Positions 17,143-28,096 are shown, counted from the first letter of the stretch. The stretch: 64,000 nt of DNA from Sutcliffiella tianshenii (GCF_016908565.1 NZ_JAFBED010000004.1:124001-188000); one strand, 5' to 3'. Program-made: numbers and translations. The notes: a model not told the origin generated them from the sequence alone.

Positions 17143-17174
17143 CAAAAAAAGCACTCGCAATGAGTGCTTTTTTA
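17143..17174. terminator. Terminator of pbpA
   Basis: AAAAAAAGCACTC and GAGTGCTTTTTT flank a five-base loop; the hairpin has T-runs on both strands and lies five bases beyond the pbpA stop. Confidence 0.85.
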
Positions 17175-17178
17175 CTGT

Positions 17179-19359
17179 TTATTCGTTGTCTTCAGGGTCT
17201 TGTTGTGCATCTTCCGGCAATGTGCCATCTTCAGTTGTGATGGTGTTTTGTTCTTCCGGATTATCTTGACCAATTGTACGTTTCTTTTTAAGTTCAAAAT
17301 AAACTCTCATAATTTCGTCCCCGATTTCGGTACTGATTCCCCCAGTTTGGGAGAAATTCGTAGAAGCATTAGGAACCATGATTGCAAATGCAAGCTCAGG
17401 ATTATCATATGGAGCATAACCAATCAGATTGAAGTTCAATGTACTGTGGATAATAGGTTCCTTGCCTTCTCTAATTTCACGATAGAAGGATTGCGCAGTT
17501 CCAGATTTACCTGCAGGTTTGAACTCTTTCATTTTGGATCCACGTGCCGTTCCTTGAAGTCCATGATAAACACGTTTAAATCCCTCTTGGACTCTCTTTA
17601 TTTCGTCATCTGACATGTCAACCCTGTTTAAAATTTCCGCTTTGAATGGCTGAAGCACCGGCCCCAAACCCTCTTCCTCGACAGGCTCCCTTATTTCCCT
17701 TACCAATTGCGGGCGCATTCTATATCCTCCATTGGCAATTGTAGAAACATATTGAGCAAGCTGCAATGTTGTATATGTGTCATATTGTCCAATTGCCAAA
17801 TCGAGAAGTTTACCTGAAGTATCATACTTTCCAATAAGTCCTGCAGACTCCCTCGGAAGATCGATTCCTGTTTCCACTCCCAGTCCAAACTGTGCGAGAT
17901 AGTTCCTAAAAACATCATAATCCTCATTGTCTACCGGCAAAGGTTCGCCAGGTCGGTAGGTGCTTCCAGCTATCCCCATGACGGTTCGGAACATGTACAC
18001 GTTGGAAGAGCGCTCAAGTGCTGTCAGATCATTAATATTACCCATGGCAACATAAGATGCTTTTCTAGGTGTTCCTTTGATGTTAAGTGGTGCATCATAT
18101 AAATATTGCCCCGGGCTGATTGCACCATGTTCAAACCCTGCCAGTACTGTTGCTCCCTTTACAGTAGAACCTGGCTCGTAAGCTTCTTGTATGGTACCTA
18201 AAGCGTTATCCTCAACTTTAGTTTGCCCATTTTCATCTTTAACGAGCTGTTTCCCTGCAAGAGATAGTACTTCCCCTGTTTTCGGATCCATTACAACTGC
18301 AAAAGCCCTGTCCAGAAATCTTGCAGGTGCACCTTGGGTTGCTCTAGCTTCTAGTATTTTATCGGCTAGAACCTTTTCCACTGCCTGTTGTAATTCCATA
18401 TCTATGGATAGAACCAGGTCTTTTCCGCGTTTACCTTCAAAGACTTTTTCCTGTCGCAGTAGATTACCGGATGAGTCCGTTACATTTTTTACTCTTGCTT
18501 TTTGTCCTTGAAGTACATTTTCATAAAATAATTCGATTTGACTCTTACCGACCCGGTCATTTCTACTATATCCTCTGGCAAGGTATTCTTGAATACGGTC
18601 CTCCGGGATTCCGCTTTCCGAATCAGAGACACTTCCTAAAACTGACCTTAGTGTATCATCAAATACATACTCACGTTTCCAATCAGTCATGATGTCTACG
18701 CCTGACAAGTGTCCTAAACTTTCACTGATGATGGCATATTCCTTTGCAGTAACATCTTTATTCTTTACGATTTGGGGTGTTAATGCATAACCTTTATTAA
18801 ATTCCCTGAATATTGCAAGTACCTGCATTTCTTCTGGGTTTGAAGTGATTTCTTGTAGATTCTTATCTGTGATTCGATCCAATTGAAGCTGATACAGTTC
18901 ACTTTCTTCCAGTTCTCCATCTTCAACTTTTTTCAAATCAGCTTTAGTAATAAGTTTCTCTGCTTCTTCCGGACGTGTAAGGATCCAATAATCCTTTTTA
19001 TCACGTTCTTGTATATCTTCCGTGTCCAGCGTGATTACTTCCGACAATTTTTTAGCTATCTCCAACTGTTCCTTGGAAGAGGTTGATGCCATCCTTGTAT
19101 ATGTAATCGCATTTAACGGTGTATTATCCACCACCACGTTATGGTTGCGATCGAATATCTTTCCCCTTGGTGCCAATGTATTTACAGTGACATTCTCTTC
19201 TCTATCCACTTCCTTGCGATAGTCCTCCCCAAACACGATCTGGACAAATCCCAAGCGAAGTATAAGGGCAGAGAACAATAGGAAAACCGCAAAAAACAAA
19301 AGATTCAACCTATATGGGACATAATTCTTTTTCTTCTTTTTTTGTTTCTGATTGGTCAT
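17179..19359 (-). CDS. pbpA: Class B penicillin-binding protein (PbpA/PBP2a-type)
   Basis: A 726-residue membrane-anchored transpeptidase that crosslinks peptidoglycan. A short basic tail (KQKKKKK) and one TM segment (about 17-40) precede the dimerisation domain (LAPRGKIFDRN). The transpeptidase motifs are STVK (S398-K401), SSN (451-453) and KSGTA (near 615). In B. subtilis the gene next to pstS and yqgE is pbpA, which acts with pbpH in rod-shape maintenance. The acidic C-terminal tail (about 20 residues rich in D, E, Q) is disordered. It has its own terminator between it and pstS. Confidence 0.92.
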   Translation of the reverse strand: MTNQKQKKKKKNYVPYRLNLLFFAVFLLFSALILRLGFVQIVFGEDYRKEVDREENVTVNTLAPRGKIFDRNHNVVVDNTPLNAITYTRMASTSSKEQLEIAKKLSEVITLDTEDIQERDKKDYWILTRPEEAEKLITKADLKKVEDGELEESELYQLQLDRITDKNLQEITSNPEEMQVLAIFREFNKGYALTPQIVKNKDVTAKEYAIISESLGHLSGVDIMTDWKREYVFDDTLRSVLGSVSDSESGIPEDRIQEYLARGYSRNDRVGKSQIELFYENVLQGQKARVKNVTDSSGNLLRQEKVFEGKRGKDLVLSIDMELQQAVEKVLADKILEARATQGAPARFLDRAFAVVMDPKTGEVLSLAGKQLVKDENGQTKVEDNALGTIQEAYEPGSTVKGATVLAGFEHGAISPGQYLYDAPLNIKGTPRKASYVAMGNINDLTALERSSNVYMFRTVMGIAGSTYRPGEPLPVDNEDYDVFRNYLAQFGLGVETGIDLPRESAGLIGKYDTSGKLLDLAIGQYDTYTTLQLAQYVSTIANGGYRMRPQLVREIREPVEEEGLGPVLQPFKAEILNRVDMSDDEIKRVQEGFKRVYHGLQGTARGSKMKEFKPAGKSGTAQSFYREIREGKEPIIHSTLNFNLIGYAPYDNPELAFAIMVPNASTNFSQTGGISTEIGDEIMRVYFELKKKRTIGQDNPEEQNTITTEDGTLPEDAQQDPEDNE

Positions 19360-19392
19360 ACCCTACACCTTTTCATCTGTAATTTTTGCATA

Positions 19393-19432
19393 AAAAGCAA
19401 TAGACACCTATTTGTAATCTCCCTAGGTGTCT
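19393..19432 (-). terminator. Probable terminator of yqgE
   Basis: AGACACCTA and TAGGTGTCT form a 9-bp stem followed on the minus strand by ATTGCTTTTTATG. The T-run is interrupted, so strength is uncertain. Confidence 0.55.
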
Positions 19433-19486
19433 TTGTCTATCTTTATTGTATAAGAAAACTCTTCAAATATCTATTAATAAATGGAA

Positions 19487-20776
19487 CTAAGGCTTAGATT
19501 CTCCCTCACCGTCCCGTAAAGTTGTCACAATTGGGTGAGGTTCTTCCTTTATGACGGGTTTAGCCGGCTCCAGTTCGATTTTCCTTACAAAAGGATAAAT
19601 CATTGCGTGACCTGCACCGATGATACACATGAGGACCGGTATACTTTTTTGCTGATCGAAAAATAGGACGGCGATCAGGAAAAGTATAACGGAAACGGCC
19701 CTGCCCCCGTTCAGGAAAATTTCGCGGACCACAATATACTCGATTCGCATCTCGCCTGCCTTCCAGCTTCTTCCTATCACGTCATATGTCAGGGATACGT
19801 ACGGCACCAATAATAATGGGTAAGCGATCGCAATCGTCACAGCGTAGAAGAGAAGCTTCACATATGTAAGCTCGAAAACAAGAAAGAATATCGCCCCGTA
19901 CAGGATCAGCCCGCCAATCAGTATGGCTTTTTTCCTGTGGTGCTTCTTGATCAGCCTTGTGGCAAAATAGTAGGCTACAAATGCCACAGCCGAATTCAAT
20001 AGCCCAAAGGTTCCGAGAGCCATTTCACTGTTCGTTGTGATATATACCAAGACGGATACTGCAAAGATGAAGGTACCTTCCCTTAATCCTTGAAAGAAGT
20101 GGGCATTTGTAATATAACGCCAATTGTCATTGTTTCTTCTTTCCTTGATGATGCGCTTCAGTTCATAGCTTCCCTCTGCTCCCCTCCGCTTGATAAACAG
20201 GCTCAAGACGACCGCAGCAGAAAATAGGACCAGTGAAATCGTAAAGATGACCGTATATCCAGTAAACTTCTCCAAGTTGGAAATGATGTAACCTGCAGCA
20301 AAGGGTCCAATCATCCCGCCAACAGATGACAGTATCCCTAGAAATCCATTGAAAAAGTCCCTTGTCTCCGGCTCCGTAATTTCAAAAGTCAACACATTAA
20401 ACGCTAGCCAATAGAACCCGTAGCCGATTCCAAGTAAGGAACCGAGCATCAATAAATAGGTAGAAGCCTGATCCCCGATAAAGAGTACGGACAAATAAAA
20501 AAGTGCTAAGAATACGACTCCTAAACGTAGCACTATGACCCGATCGATTTTTTTTGCCCATCTACCTGCCAGGATGAATGTCAAAGGCTGAAAGATGACC
20601 ACTGCCAGATTATAAAAGCCCAGATCGCTGAACTCCCCAGACTGCTTCCACAAGTAAACATTCACAAAAGTGTTTGATAAAGCGATACTTAAGGAATAGA
20701 GTCCCCCGATGACCAAGAGCAACAGTAAGTCCTTATTCACTTCCACATCACCAATTAACTTTTTTAGTGCAACCAT
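19487..20776 (-). CDS. yqgE: YqgE-like major facilitator transporter
   Basis: A 429-residue membrane protein with 12 predicted hydrophobic segments, the length and pattern of the major facilitator superfamily; a basic loop (GRWAKKIDR) after TM2 fits motif A. Its substrate is unknown. The position between sodA and pbpA is that of B. subtilis yqgE. The start has GGAGCGAGGG upstream. Confidence 0.82.
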   Translation of the reverse strand: MVALKKLIGDVEVNKDLLLLLVIGGLYSLSIALSNTFVNVYLWKQSGEFSDLGFYNLAVVIFQPLTFILAGRWAKKIDRVIVLRLGVVFLALFYLSVLFIGDQASTYLLMLGSLLGIGYGFYWLAFNVLTFEITEPETRDFFNGFLGILSSVGGMIGPFAAGYIISNLEKFTGYTVIFTISLVLFSAAVVLSLFIKRRGAEGSYELKRIIKERRNNDNWRYITNAHFFQGLREGTFIFAVSVLVYITTNSEMALGTFGLLNSAVAFVAYYFATRLIKKHHRKKAILIGGLILYGAIFFLVFELTYVKLLFYAVTIAIAYPLLLVPYVSLTYDVIGRSWKAGEMRIEYIVVREIFLNGGRAVSVILFLIAVLFFDQQKSIPVLMCIIGAGHAMIYPFVRKIELEPAKPVIKEEPHPIVTTLRDGEGESKP

Positions 20777-20873
20777 AATACCCTCGCTCCTTTATCTACG
20801 TTTATTGTGGCTTAAAGGGGAGGTAATATGTATTGTTTTTGGAAGCCTTTATATCACACTTCTGGAATCCCAA

Positions 20874-20906
20874 CAAAAAAAACTCCCGCCCACTAAGGAC
20901 GAGAGT
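20874..20906 (-). terminator. Terminator of sodA
   Basis: ACTCTCGTCC and GGGCGGGAGT (two mismatches or wobbles) are followed by eight T on the minus strand, about 15 bases past the sodA stop. Confidence 0.75.
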
Positions 20907-20919
20907 CATCAATCAATAA

Positions 20920-21528
20920 TTATTTCGCTTCGTTATAAAGCTTTCCAACAACATCCCAGTTGATTACATTGTAGAAAGAAGAAATGTAATCAGGACGGCG
21001 GTTTTGGTAGTTCAGGTAGTAAGCGTGCTCCCAAACATCAAGGCCAAGGATTGGAGTTTTACCTTCCATCAATGGGTTGTCCTGGTTAGGCGTGCTTGTC
21101 ACTTCAAGCTCACCGTTGTTTACTACCAACCAAGCCCAGCCGGAACCGAAACGGGTTGTAGCAGCTTTAGTGAACTCTTCTTTGAAGTTTTCGAAGCTAC
21201 CGAATTTGCTAGTGATGGCATCTGCCAATTCACCAGTTGGGGAAGTGGAGCCACCTGGAGTCAGGATGTTCCAGAATAGGCTGTGGTTCGCGTGTCCACC
21301 ACCGTGGTTGCGAACTGCAGTTTGGATTTCTGCAGGAACAGCTTCCATGTTGGAGATCAGCTCTTCGACGCTTTTTCCTTGAAGATCAGTTTTGCCTTCA
21401 AGTGCAGCGTTGATTCCAGTTACATAAGTATTGTGGTGCTTAGTGTGGTGAATGTTCATTGTCTCTTTGTCGATATGAGGCTCCAATGCGTCATAAGCAT
21501 AAGGTAATTGTGGTAGTTCGTATGCCAT
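20920..21528 (-). CDS. sodA: Manganese superoxide dismutase
   Basis: A 202-residue cytoplasmic superoxide dismutase. Metal ligands appear in the standard order: His in [12 protein letters not shown], His in NHSLFWN, then Asp and His in LDVWEHAYY. The residues around the active site ([19 protein letters not shown]) match Mn-type bacterial enzymes. It protects against superoxide and is monocistronic here. Confidence 0.95.
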   Translation of the reverse strand: MAYELPQLPYAYDALEPHIDKETMNIHHTKHHNTYVTGINAALEGKTDLQGKSVEELISNMEAVPAEIQTAVRNHGGGHANHSLFWNILTPGGSTSPTGELADAITSKFGSFENFKEEFTKAATTRFGSGWAWLVVNNGELEVTSTPNQDNPLMEGKTPILGLDVWEHAYYLNYQNRRPDYISSFYNVINWDVVGKLYNEAK

Positions 21529-21650
21529 AATTATCTCCTCCTAATTTTTATGTAGGTATAAACCATGGTCAAGCCCATGATTCATTATTTTCAGATTACC
21601 AAAACTTGTAGTATCTTTCAAATAATCCGCCTTAATTTTGTCACAATTAT

Positions 21651-22622
<972 letters not shown>

Positions 22623-22630
22623 CTATAATT

Positions 22631-22663
22631 GAAAAATAAAAGCTTGCCAGTTAAACCAAGCTT
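22631..22663 (-). terminator. Terminator of yqgC
   Basis: AAGCTTG and CAAGCTT form a 7-bp stem with a ten-base loop, followed on the minus strand by TTATTTTTC. Confidence 0.7.
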
Positions 22664-22722
22664 AGTATATCCATATTAAACCATTCCATGTCGGTAAAAT
22701 GCCAATGTTAAGCTATTGTGTC

Positions 22723-23202
22723 CTAAATAAAGAATAGGAAACAAAGGATCATCACCATCTGGATCAATCCTTTTGCAAGTACACTGCTAAAGAGTCCAAC
22801 TACAGAACCAAAGCCGATTTTCACCGCTGACTTCCATTCCTTTTTGTTGAAAAGCAACTCCCCAAGTATTGCACCCAAAAACGGTCCAAGGATAATGCCT
22901 GCAACCGGAATGACAAAGGGGCCGGCCAATAGACCGATTGTACTTCCCCAAATCGACGCTTTACTTCCACCGAACTTTTTTACACCCAACAGGTTGGCAA
23001 AATAATCGGCAACAAATAAAAGTACAACAAAGAGAGAAGTGATGATCCAAAACCAGACGGTCAACTCTTCGAATGAAAAGAACACTCCATACAACAGGAA
23101 TCCCCCTACAATGAACAGCACACTTGGGATAATCGGGTAAATCAAGCCAACGAATGATACGACAAACAAAGCAATGATGATGATCCAGTATACAATTTCC
23201 AT
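22723..23202 (-). CDS. yqgC: YqgC, DUF456 membrane protein
   Basis: A 159-residue protein with four or five hydrophobic segments and glycine/proline-rich loops ([28 protein letters not shown]) characteristic of DUF456. Function is unknown. The start at 23202 has GGGAGG seven bases upstream; the longer frame from 23256 would include the preceding terminator. The location beside sodA matches B. subtilis yqgC. Confidence 0.85.
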   Translation of the reverse strand: MEIVYWIIIIALFVVSFVGLIYPIIPSVLFIVGGFLLYGVFFSFEELTVWFWIITSLFVVLLFVADYFANLLGVKKFGGSKASIWGSTIGLLAGPFVIPVAGIILGPFLGAILGELLFNKKEWKSAVKIGFGSVVGLFSSVLAKGLIQMVMILCFLFFI

Positions 23203-23224
23203 GACTAACCTCCCTTTCATATAA

Positions 23225-23254
23225 AAGAAAAACCGGACCCCTAGAGAGTCCGGC
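23225..23254 (-). terminator. Terminator of the Na/Pi cotransporter gene
   Basis: GCCGGACT and GGTCCGGT-type arms flank CTCTAGGG; five T follow on the minus strand. It lies 20 bases after the stop. Confidence 0.75.
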
Positions 23255-23274
23255 ATTTTCTAAGTTACTATCTA

Positions 23275-24915
23275 TTATAGCGTTTCGTGGTCCTCACCTA
23301 AAACTGCTTCTGCAATATTTACTGCATGATCCCCGATACGCTCTAAGTTGCTCACGATATCGACAAAGACGATACCAGCTTGACCAGAACATAATCCTTC
23401 GTTTAAGCGAAGAATATGCTTTTTACGTAAAGCTCTTTCCATTTTATCGATCTGGTCTTCCTTCAGTCTTACATCGTTTGCAAGTTCTTTATTGTTAGTA
23501 CGTAATGCTTCGATTGCTTCTTTTACAGTAGTAATGGTCAATGTAAACATTTCTTCTAGATCTGTATCGGCGGCTTCAGTCAGGTCCACCTTATTAGCGA
23601 TCTGGAAGTCCACCAATTCCACTATGTTCTCGAAGTGATCTCCGATTCTTTCGATGTCTCGAACAGTATCCATCAATACGGAATGTTCCTCCGACTCATT
23701 ATCAGATAAGGAGCTTGAAGATAATTTGATTAGATAGTCCGTGATTTTTCTGTCAAGATTATTGATTGCATCTTCGATCTGATAAGCCTGTTCAGAATAC
23801 TTTGTCGTACCCGTTTTCAAATACTCATGAGAGGACTCTAGTCCTTTAACAGAAAATTCACCCATTCTGAGTACTTCTTCTTTTGCCTGACCGAGAGCAA
23901 GTGAAGGTGATTGTTCAATGAAAATCGGATCCAAATGTTTTGCCTTATACTCGACTACACTATCTTCACCAGGAATAATCTTGGTAACGATAAGCGCCAG
24001 TATTCCAATAAACGGAAATTGGATAATCACGTTTGCCACATTGAATGTACCGTGAGCAAATGCAATGGTCATTTCAGGATTCAAATTTAATGACTCCCTA
24101 AAGAACATGATCAACTTTTCAAATGGCCCTAAAATTATCAGGACGAGCGTGGTACCAATGACATTGAATAAAACGTGTGAAAGTGCTGCACGTCTTGCAG
24201 CAACTGAAGCACCAATTGCAGCTAGCACAGCGGTAATGGTTGTTCCTATGTTATCACCGAACAATACAGGTAAAGCAGCATCCAAGTCAAGCGCTCCTTG
24301 ACCAAACAATTCCTGCAGAATACCAATGGTCGCACTTGAACTCTGAACAAGTACCGTAAAGACTGTTCCTACAACAACACCCAAAATCGGACTGTCACTC
24401 ATCGACACAGTGAGATCGACGAAAGCTTGAAGCTCTCTAAGCGGCTTCAATCCGTCTCCCATGATATCCAATCCATAGAATAATGCTCCAAAACCAAAAA
24501 CGATTTGACCCAAATAATGTATCTTCTGATTCTTAAAGAAGAAAAGAAAGATTGCCCCTAACGCAATTATAGGTAAGGAATACTCCGATATTTTAATACC
24601 AATGATGAAGGCCGTAACAGTTGTTCCGACATTCGCCCCCATGATAACACCGATTGCCTGGCGCAATGACATAAAGCCGGCACTGACGAGACCAACTGTC
24701 AATGCAGTTGTACCCGAACTAGATTGAATCAATACCGTTACAATTATACCTGCAAGAACTCCCATGAAAGGGTTGGTCGTGAATCTATCCAAAATATCCC
24801 GCAGCTTATCTCCTGCTGACTTCTGCAGTCCGTCTCCCATATATTTAATACCAAAAAGGAAAATACCGAGACCACCAATAAATTCAAATATCATTTTCTG
24901 AATATCTAAATCCAA
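23275..24915 (-). CDS. Na+/phosphate cotransporter (NptA/YjbB-like) with PhoU domain
   Basis: About 546 residues. The N-terminal two thirds contain the duplicated Na/Pi-II signature with QSSSGTTALTVG and QSSSATIGI in inverted repeats, and GANVGTTVTAF and GDNIGTTITAV, the sodium- and phosphate-binding loops. The C-terminal third is a PhoU-like helical domain (DIERIGDHFENIVEL and NLERIGDHAVNIAEA). It imports or exports phosphate with sodium. TTG at 24915 is preferred because AAGGGG lies nine bases upstream; the TTG at 24924 directly touches that site. PhoP-box-like repeats stand upstream. Confidence 0.9.
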   Translation of the reverse strand: MDLDIQKMIFEFIGGLGIFLFGIKYMGDGLQKSAGDKLRDILDRFTTNPFMGVLAGIIVTVLIQSSSGTTALTVGLVSAGFMSLRQAIGVIMGANVGTTVTAFIIGIKISEYSLPIIALGAIFLFFFKNQKIHYLGQIVFGFGALFYGLDIMGDGLKPLRELQAFVDLTVSMSDSPILGVVVGTVFTVLVQSSSATIGILQELFGQGALDLDAALPVLFGDNIGTTITAVLAAIGASVAARRAALSHVLFNVIGTTLVLIILGPFEKLIMFFRESLNLNPEMTIAFAHGTFNVANVIIQFPFIGILALIVTKIIPGEDSVVEYKAKHLDPIFIEQSPSLALGQAKEEVLRMGEFSVKGLESSHEYLKTGTTKYSEQAYQIEDAINNLDRKITDYLIKLSSSSLSDNESEEHSVLMDTVRDIERIGDHFENIVELVDFQIANKVDLTEAADTDLEEMFTLTITTVKEAIEALRTNNKELANDVRLKEDQIDKMERALRKKHILRLNEGLCSGQAGIVFVDIVSNLERIGDHAVNIAEAVLGEDHETL

Positions 24916-24977
24916 TACGTTCAACCCCTTAATTTATGTACTTATAATCGACAAAAAACAACAAAACCAAGTACAAT

Positions 24978-25005
24978 TATTAACCTAGAGTGAAGTTAAT
25001 GTAAA
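24978..25005 (-). promoter_or_regulatory. Candidate Pho boxes for the Na/Pi gene
   Basis: On the minus strand TTTACA, TTCACT and TTAATA are spaced at exactly 11 bp (5' ends 25005, 24994, 24983). A fourth position (ACTTGG) does not fit. The pattern resembles the stronger set upstream of pstS. Confidence 0.5.
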
Positions 25006-25021
25006 TAGAAAACCTGATAAA

Positions 25022-25060
25022 TTTACATTATCTTTACAAACTGTAACTTGAAATTAACAA
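25022..25060 (+). promoter_or_regulatory. Candidate Pho boxes facing yqgB
   Basis: On the plus strand TTTACA occurs at 25022 and 25033 (11 bp apart), with TAACTT at 25044 and TTAACA at 25054 roughly in helical phase. Together with the minus-strand set this intergenic region could be a divergent PhoP target; only the first two boxes are good matches. Confidence 0.4.
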
Positions 25061-25152
25061 AGGATTCTGATGCTTCAATAAAATATTGTATACATACCCA
25101 TATTAAGGTAACATTAGGATGAAAAATCAATATCTTTAAAGGACTGATCTCA

Positions 25153-25929
25153 TTGAATATTTTCAAGCAATTCATTAAAAGCCTATACTCGCCTAAAACG
25201 ATGGCAAGCTTTCGATTTCAGGGAATCGGAAAAACGATACTTTTTGTATTTTTCCTTGTACTTCTTACTTCTATTCCCAAGTTTGTCAATATTGGAACCG
25301 ATGTAACCAATTTCTATAATAATGCCCAAGAAATCTTTGAGTCGGATGTTCCTGCTTTCTATATAGAAGAGAACCAATTTCACGCTGATGTGCAGGAGCC
25401 ATATGTTATGGAGGAAAGTGGGATGACCATCATTTTCGATCCTGAAAATGAACTTTCCCTAAGTGAACTCAAAGGATATCAGGAAGTGCTCGCGTTTCAG
25501 AAGGATGAAGCCCTGCTTGTTTATCAGGGAACTGTCGAATATATTCCCTTCTCTGATTTCCAGGGTGCATATATAGGAAAGGAAGAGGTGGTCTCATTCC
25601 TGGATTCCATGGAAGGGACGCTTCCCGTTTGGATCACCGTCATCATCATTGCAAGCTACGTTTTCTTTAGTGCAACCAAATTCATTCAAGTGACCATTCT
25701 TGGTCTTATCGGGCTGATTTTAAAGAATGCCCTTCAACGTTCGAACCTGAACTTCCGTCACACATGGATCATGTCTGCTTACGCTGTCACTATACCTAGC
25801 GTGTTCTTTGCCATCATGGAGGCACTATCCATCCCTGTACCTGGCGCGGTATGGTTGAACTTTGCCATTGCGGTATTTGTTCTTTTCCTGATAATTAAGG
25901 AAGTGAAGGTCAAAAAAATTCAAGAATAA
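25153..25929 (+). CDS. yqgB: YqgB, DUF1189 membrane protein
   Basis: A 258-residue membrane protein of the DUF1189 family: one N-terminal TM (FLVLLTSIPKF), a 120-residue extracytoplasmic domain and three further TM segments near the C-terminus, ending in a basic tail. Function is unknown. The TTG start has AAAGGA nine bases upstream. B. subtilis yqgB has the same location relative to yqgC and yqfZ. Confidence 0.8.
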   Translation: MNIFKQFIKSLYSPKTMASFRFQGIGKTILFVFFLVLLTSIPKFVNIGTDVTNFYNNAQEIFESDVPAFYIEENQFHADVQEPYVMEESGMTIIFDPENELSLSELKGYQEVLAFQKDEALLVYQGTVEYIPFSDFQGAYIGKEEVVSFLDSMEGTLPVWITVIIIASYVFFSATKFIQVTILGLIGLILKNALQRSNLNFRHTWIMSAYAVTIPSVFFAIMEALSIPVPGAVWLNFAIAVFVLFLIIKEVKVKKIQE

Positions 25930-25933
25930 TTTA

Positions 25934-25967
25934 TTGAACCGCTGGCATAGGTCCGGCGGTTTTTTTG
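25934..25967 (+). terminator. Terminator of yqgB
   Basis: ACCGCTGG and TCCGGCGGT-type arms are followed by seven T, shortly after the yqgB stop. Confidence 0.75.
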
Positions 25968-25976
25968 TTCTGATTT

Positions 25977-26005
25977 GTCATAACCTCCGTGGACAAGCAT
26001 ATAGT
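25977..26005 (+). promoter_or_regulatory. SigE-like promoter of yqfZ
   Basis: GTCATAA and CATATAGT are separated by 14 bases, close to the mother-cell SigE consensus (KMATATT-N14-CATACAMT). It lies 35 bases before the yqfZ start, in keeping with sporulation-stage expression. Confidence 0.6.
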
Positions 26006-26039
26006 GAACTAACTATATTGTCTTAGGAGGAACTTTCTC

Positions 26040-26390
26040 ATGATTCGACTATTCATTGCAGCCCTTATTTGCATCACTATCTTCAGCATCTATTATGACC
26101 TGTCAAAAGGCACAATACCCATTGCTAACGAACAACAGGCAGCCCCGGTCATGACCACCCCTTCTTTGACAGAGGAACAGGATACAGATACGGAAACTGA
26201 TTCCAATGCAACCTACATAGAAGTGGAAGTGAAAGCCGGAGATACTGTTCTTACTGTAGCTGAGCGAATCGCCAATAAGCCCATCCCTGTCAGCATCACA
26301 CAACTCGTGGAGGACTTTCAAATACTGAATGAAGGAATGGCGCCCGAGAAGATCCAAGTAGGTAAAACATATAAGTTTCCCCTATATTAG
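26040..26390 (+). CDS. yqfZ: YqfZ-like LysM protein
   Basis: A 116-residue protein with an N-terminal signal anchor (about residues 4-18), a Thr/Glu/Asp-rich linker and a C-terminal LysM-like domain (EVKAGDTVLTVAERI ... IQVGKTYKFPLY) that binds peptidoglycan-type glycans. The gene upstream of ispG in B. subtilis is yqfZ, a sporulation gene. AGGAGG lies nine bases before the ATG, and a SigE-like promoter is upstream. Confidence 0.82.
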   Translation: MIRLFIAALICITIFSIYYDLSKGTIPIANEQQAAPVMTTPSLTEEQDTDTETDSNATYIEVEVKAGDTVLTVAERIANKPIPVSITQLVEDFQILNEGMAPEKIQVGKTYKFPLY

Positions 26391-26544
26391 ACGCAATTAA
26401 ACTCAACACTTGCCAATCCAAAACGCAGTTGTTAAAATATGTTGGGAGTTAGTGGATAATACTAGCTTTTTTCCAGGATTAAAGGTAATCTGATGAAGAT
26501 AGATGTTTTGATCTTAGATCATTCCTAAAAGGAGCGATTCACTC

Positions 26545-27651
26545 GTGAATGAAATGATACATCGTACTAAAACACGCCCTGTAAAGGTTGGCGACCTTAC
26601 AATCGGCGGAAGCAATGAACTATTTATCCAAAGTATGACCACAACAAAAACTCATGATGTAGAAGCGACAGTTGCTGAAATCAAGCGATTGGAAGAAGCC
26701 GGCTGTCAGGTTGTCCGAGTTGCAGTTCCTGATGAGCGTGCTGCCAACGCCATTGCTGACATCAAGAGACAAATCAATATTCCATTAGTGGCAGATATCC
26801 ACTTTGACTATAAGCTAGCTTTAAAAGCCATTGAAGGCGGCATAGACAAGATTCGAATCAATCCGGGTAATATCGGACGACGCGAAAAGGTGGAAGCTGT
26901 AGTAAATGCAGCCAAAGCCAAGGGCATTCCAATCCGTATCGGTGTCAATGCAGGTTCCCTTGAGAAGCGCATCATCGAAAAATACGGCTACCCTACTGCT
27001 GACGGCATGGTGGAAAGCGCGCTTCACCACATCAAGATACTTGAAGACCTGGATTTCCACGATATCATCGTGTCCATGAAAGCATCTGATGTGAATCTTG
27101 CAATCGAAGCTTATGAAAAAGCTGCTAAAGCTTTCGACTACCCTCTTCACCTTGGTATCACTGAATCCGGAACATTGTTTGCCGGCACGGTGAAAAGTGC
27201 AGCAGGACTCGGAGCGATCCTCAGCAAAGGCATCGGGAACACTCTACGTATTTCCCTAAGCGCCGATCCTGTTGAAGAAGTAAAGGTAGCCCGCGAGTTG
27301 CTGAAATCATTTGGACTTTCCTCAAACGCTGCTACATTGATTAGTTGTCCTACTTGTGGACGCATAGAAATCGACTTGATCTCTATTGCAAATGAAGTGG
27401 AAGAATACATTTCCACTATCAAAGCACCAATCAAGGTCGCTGTCCTTGGATGTGCCGTAAATGGTCCAGGTGAAGCACGCGAAGCGGATATCGGAATTGC
27501 AGGGGCACGAGGCGAAGGTCTTCTTTTCCGTAAAGGAGAAATCGTCCGCAAAGTTCCCGAGGCAGTCATGGTCGAAGAACTAAAGAAAGAAATCGATAAA
27601 ATTGCAGAAGAATACTTTGCAAACCAGGAAGCCGAAAAAGCAAAAGCTTGA
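26545..27651 (+). CDS. ispG: IspG, 4-hydroxy-3-methylbut-2-enyl-diphosphate synthase
   Basis: A 368-residue enzyme of the MEP isoprenoid pathway, converting MEcPP to HMBPP with a 4Fe-4S cluster. The TIM-barrel half begins after [11 protein letters not shown] and contains [13 protein letters not shown]; the C-terminal half holds the three cluster Cys in ISCPTCGR and [18 protein letters not shown] precedes the start. The stop codon lies inside the terminator stem. Confidence 0.96.
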   Translation: MNEMIHRTKTRPVKVGDLTIGGSNELFIQSMTTTKTHDVEATVAEIKRLEEAGCQVVRVAVPDERAANAIADIKRQINIPLVADIHFDYKLALKAIEGGIDKIRINPGNIGRREKVEAVVNAAKAKGIPIRIGVNAGSLEKRIIEKYGYPTADGMVESALHHIKILEDLDFHDIIVSMKASDVNLAIEAYEKAAKAFDYPLHLGITESGTLFAGTVKSAAGLGAILSKGIGNTLRISLSADPVEEVKVARELLKSFGLSSNAATLISCPTCGRIEIDLISIANEVEEYISTIKAPIKVAVLGCAVNGPGEAREADIGIAGARGEGLLFRKGEIVRKVPEAVMVEELKKEIDKIAEEYFANQEAEKAKA

Positions 27652-27676
27652 CACTGAAAAGTGCCAAGCTTTTTTC
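27644..27676. terminator. Bidirectional terminator between ispG and yqfX
   Basis: AAGCTTGACACT and AGTGCCAAGCTT pair around GAAA with one mismatch; six T follow on the plus strand. It contains the ispG stop codon, and lies beyond the convergent yqfX stop. Confidence 0.8.
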
Positions 27677-27682
27677 TTTGCT

Positions 27683-28096
27683 TTAAAAAAGTGGAAGTAC
27701 AAACAAACCAACGACGATCGATACTATACCGATACCTATCGCCCATGCTCCTAACCCTGCGGCACCGCGTTTGCGGGCAATGAAGCCCACAATGATGCCG
27801 GCAGCACCCATGATGATCGGTAAGAAGAATAAAGATAATATAGAAAGAGCAAGTCCCAGGAAACCAAGTCCCCTACCGCTCATTCCCATAACATCGCTTC
27901 GTTCTTCCTCAAAGACCTCTTCTCGTTCCATGCTTCTATCGGATCGCAGTGCAGTTGGAGCAACCGCAACCTCTGCCGCATTTTCTTCCAAATACAGCTG
28001 TTGCGATTTTCCTGCAGCTACGTGAGGATCTTGATAAGCTAATTCTGAATCAAAACGGTCACGTGCTTCTTCGTTTTTCTCCATTTCATTTGCCAT
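27683..28096 (-). CDS. yqfX: YqfX-like small membrane protein
   Basis: A 137-residue protein. The first half is acidic and polar (DSELAYQDPHVAAGKSQQ), the second has two TM segments with a glycine-rich turn (MGAAGIIVGFIARKRGAAGLG), resembling DUF4190-type proteins. Function is unknown. It is convergent with ispG as in B. subtilis yqfX. Confidence 0.75.
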   Translation of the reverse strand: MANEMEKNEEARDRFDSELAYQDPHVAAGKSQQLYLEENAAEVAVAPTALRSDRSMEREEVFEEERSDVMGMSGRGLGFLGLALSILSLFFLPIIMGAAGIIVGFIARKRGAAGLGAWAIGIGIVSIVVGLFVLPLF

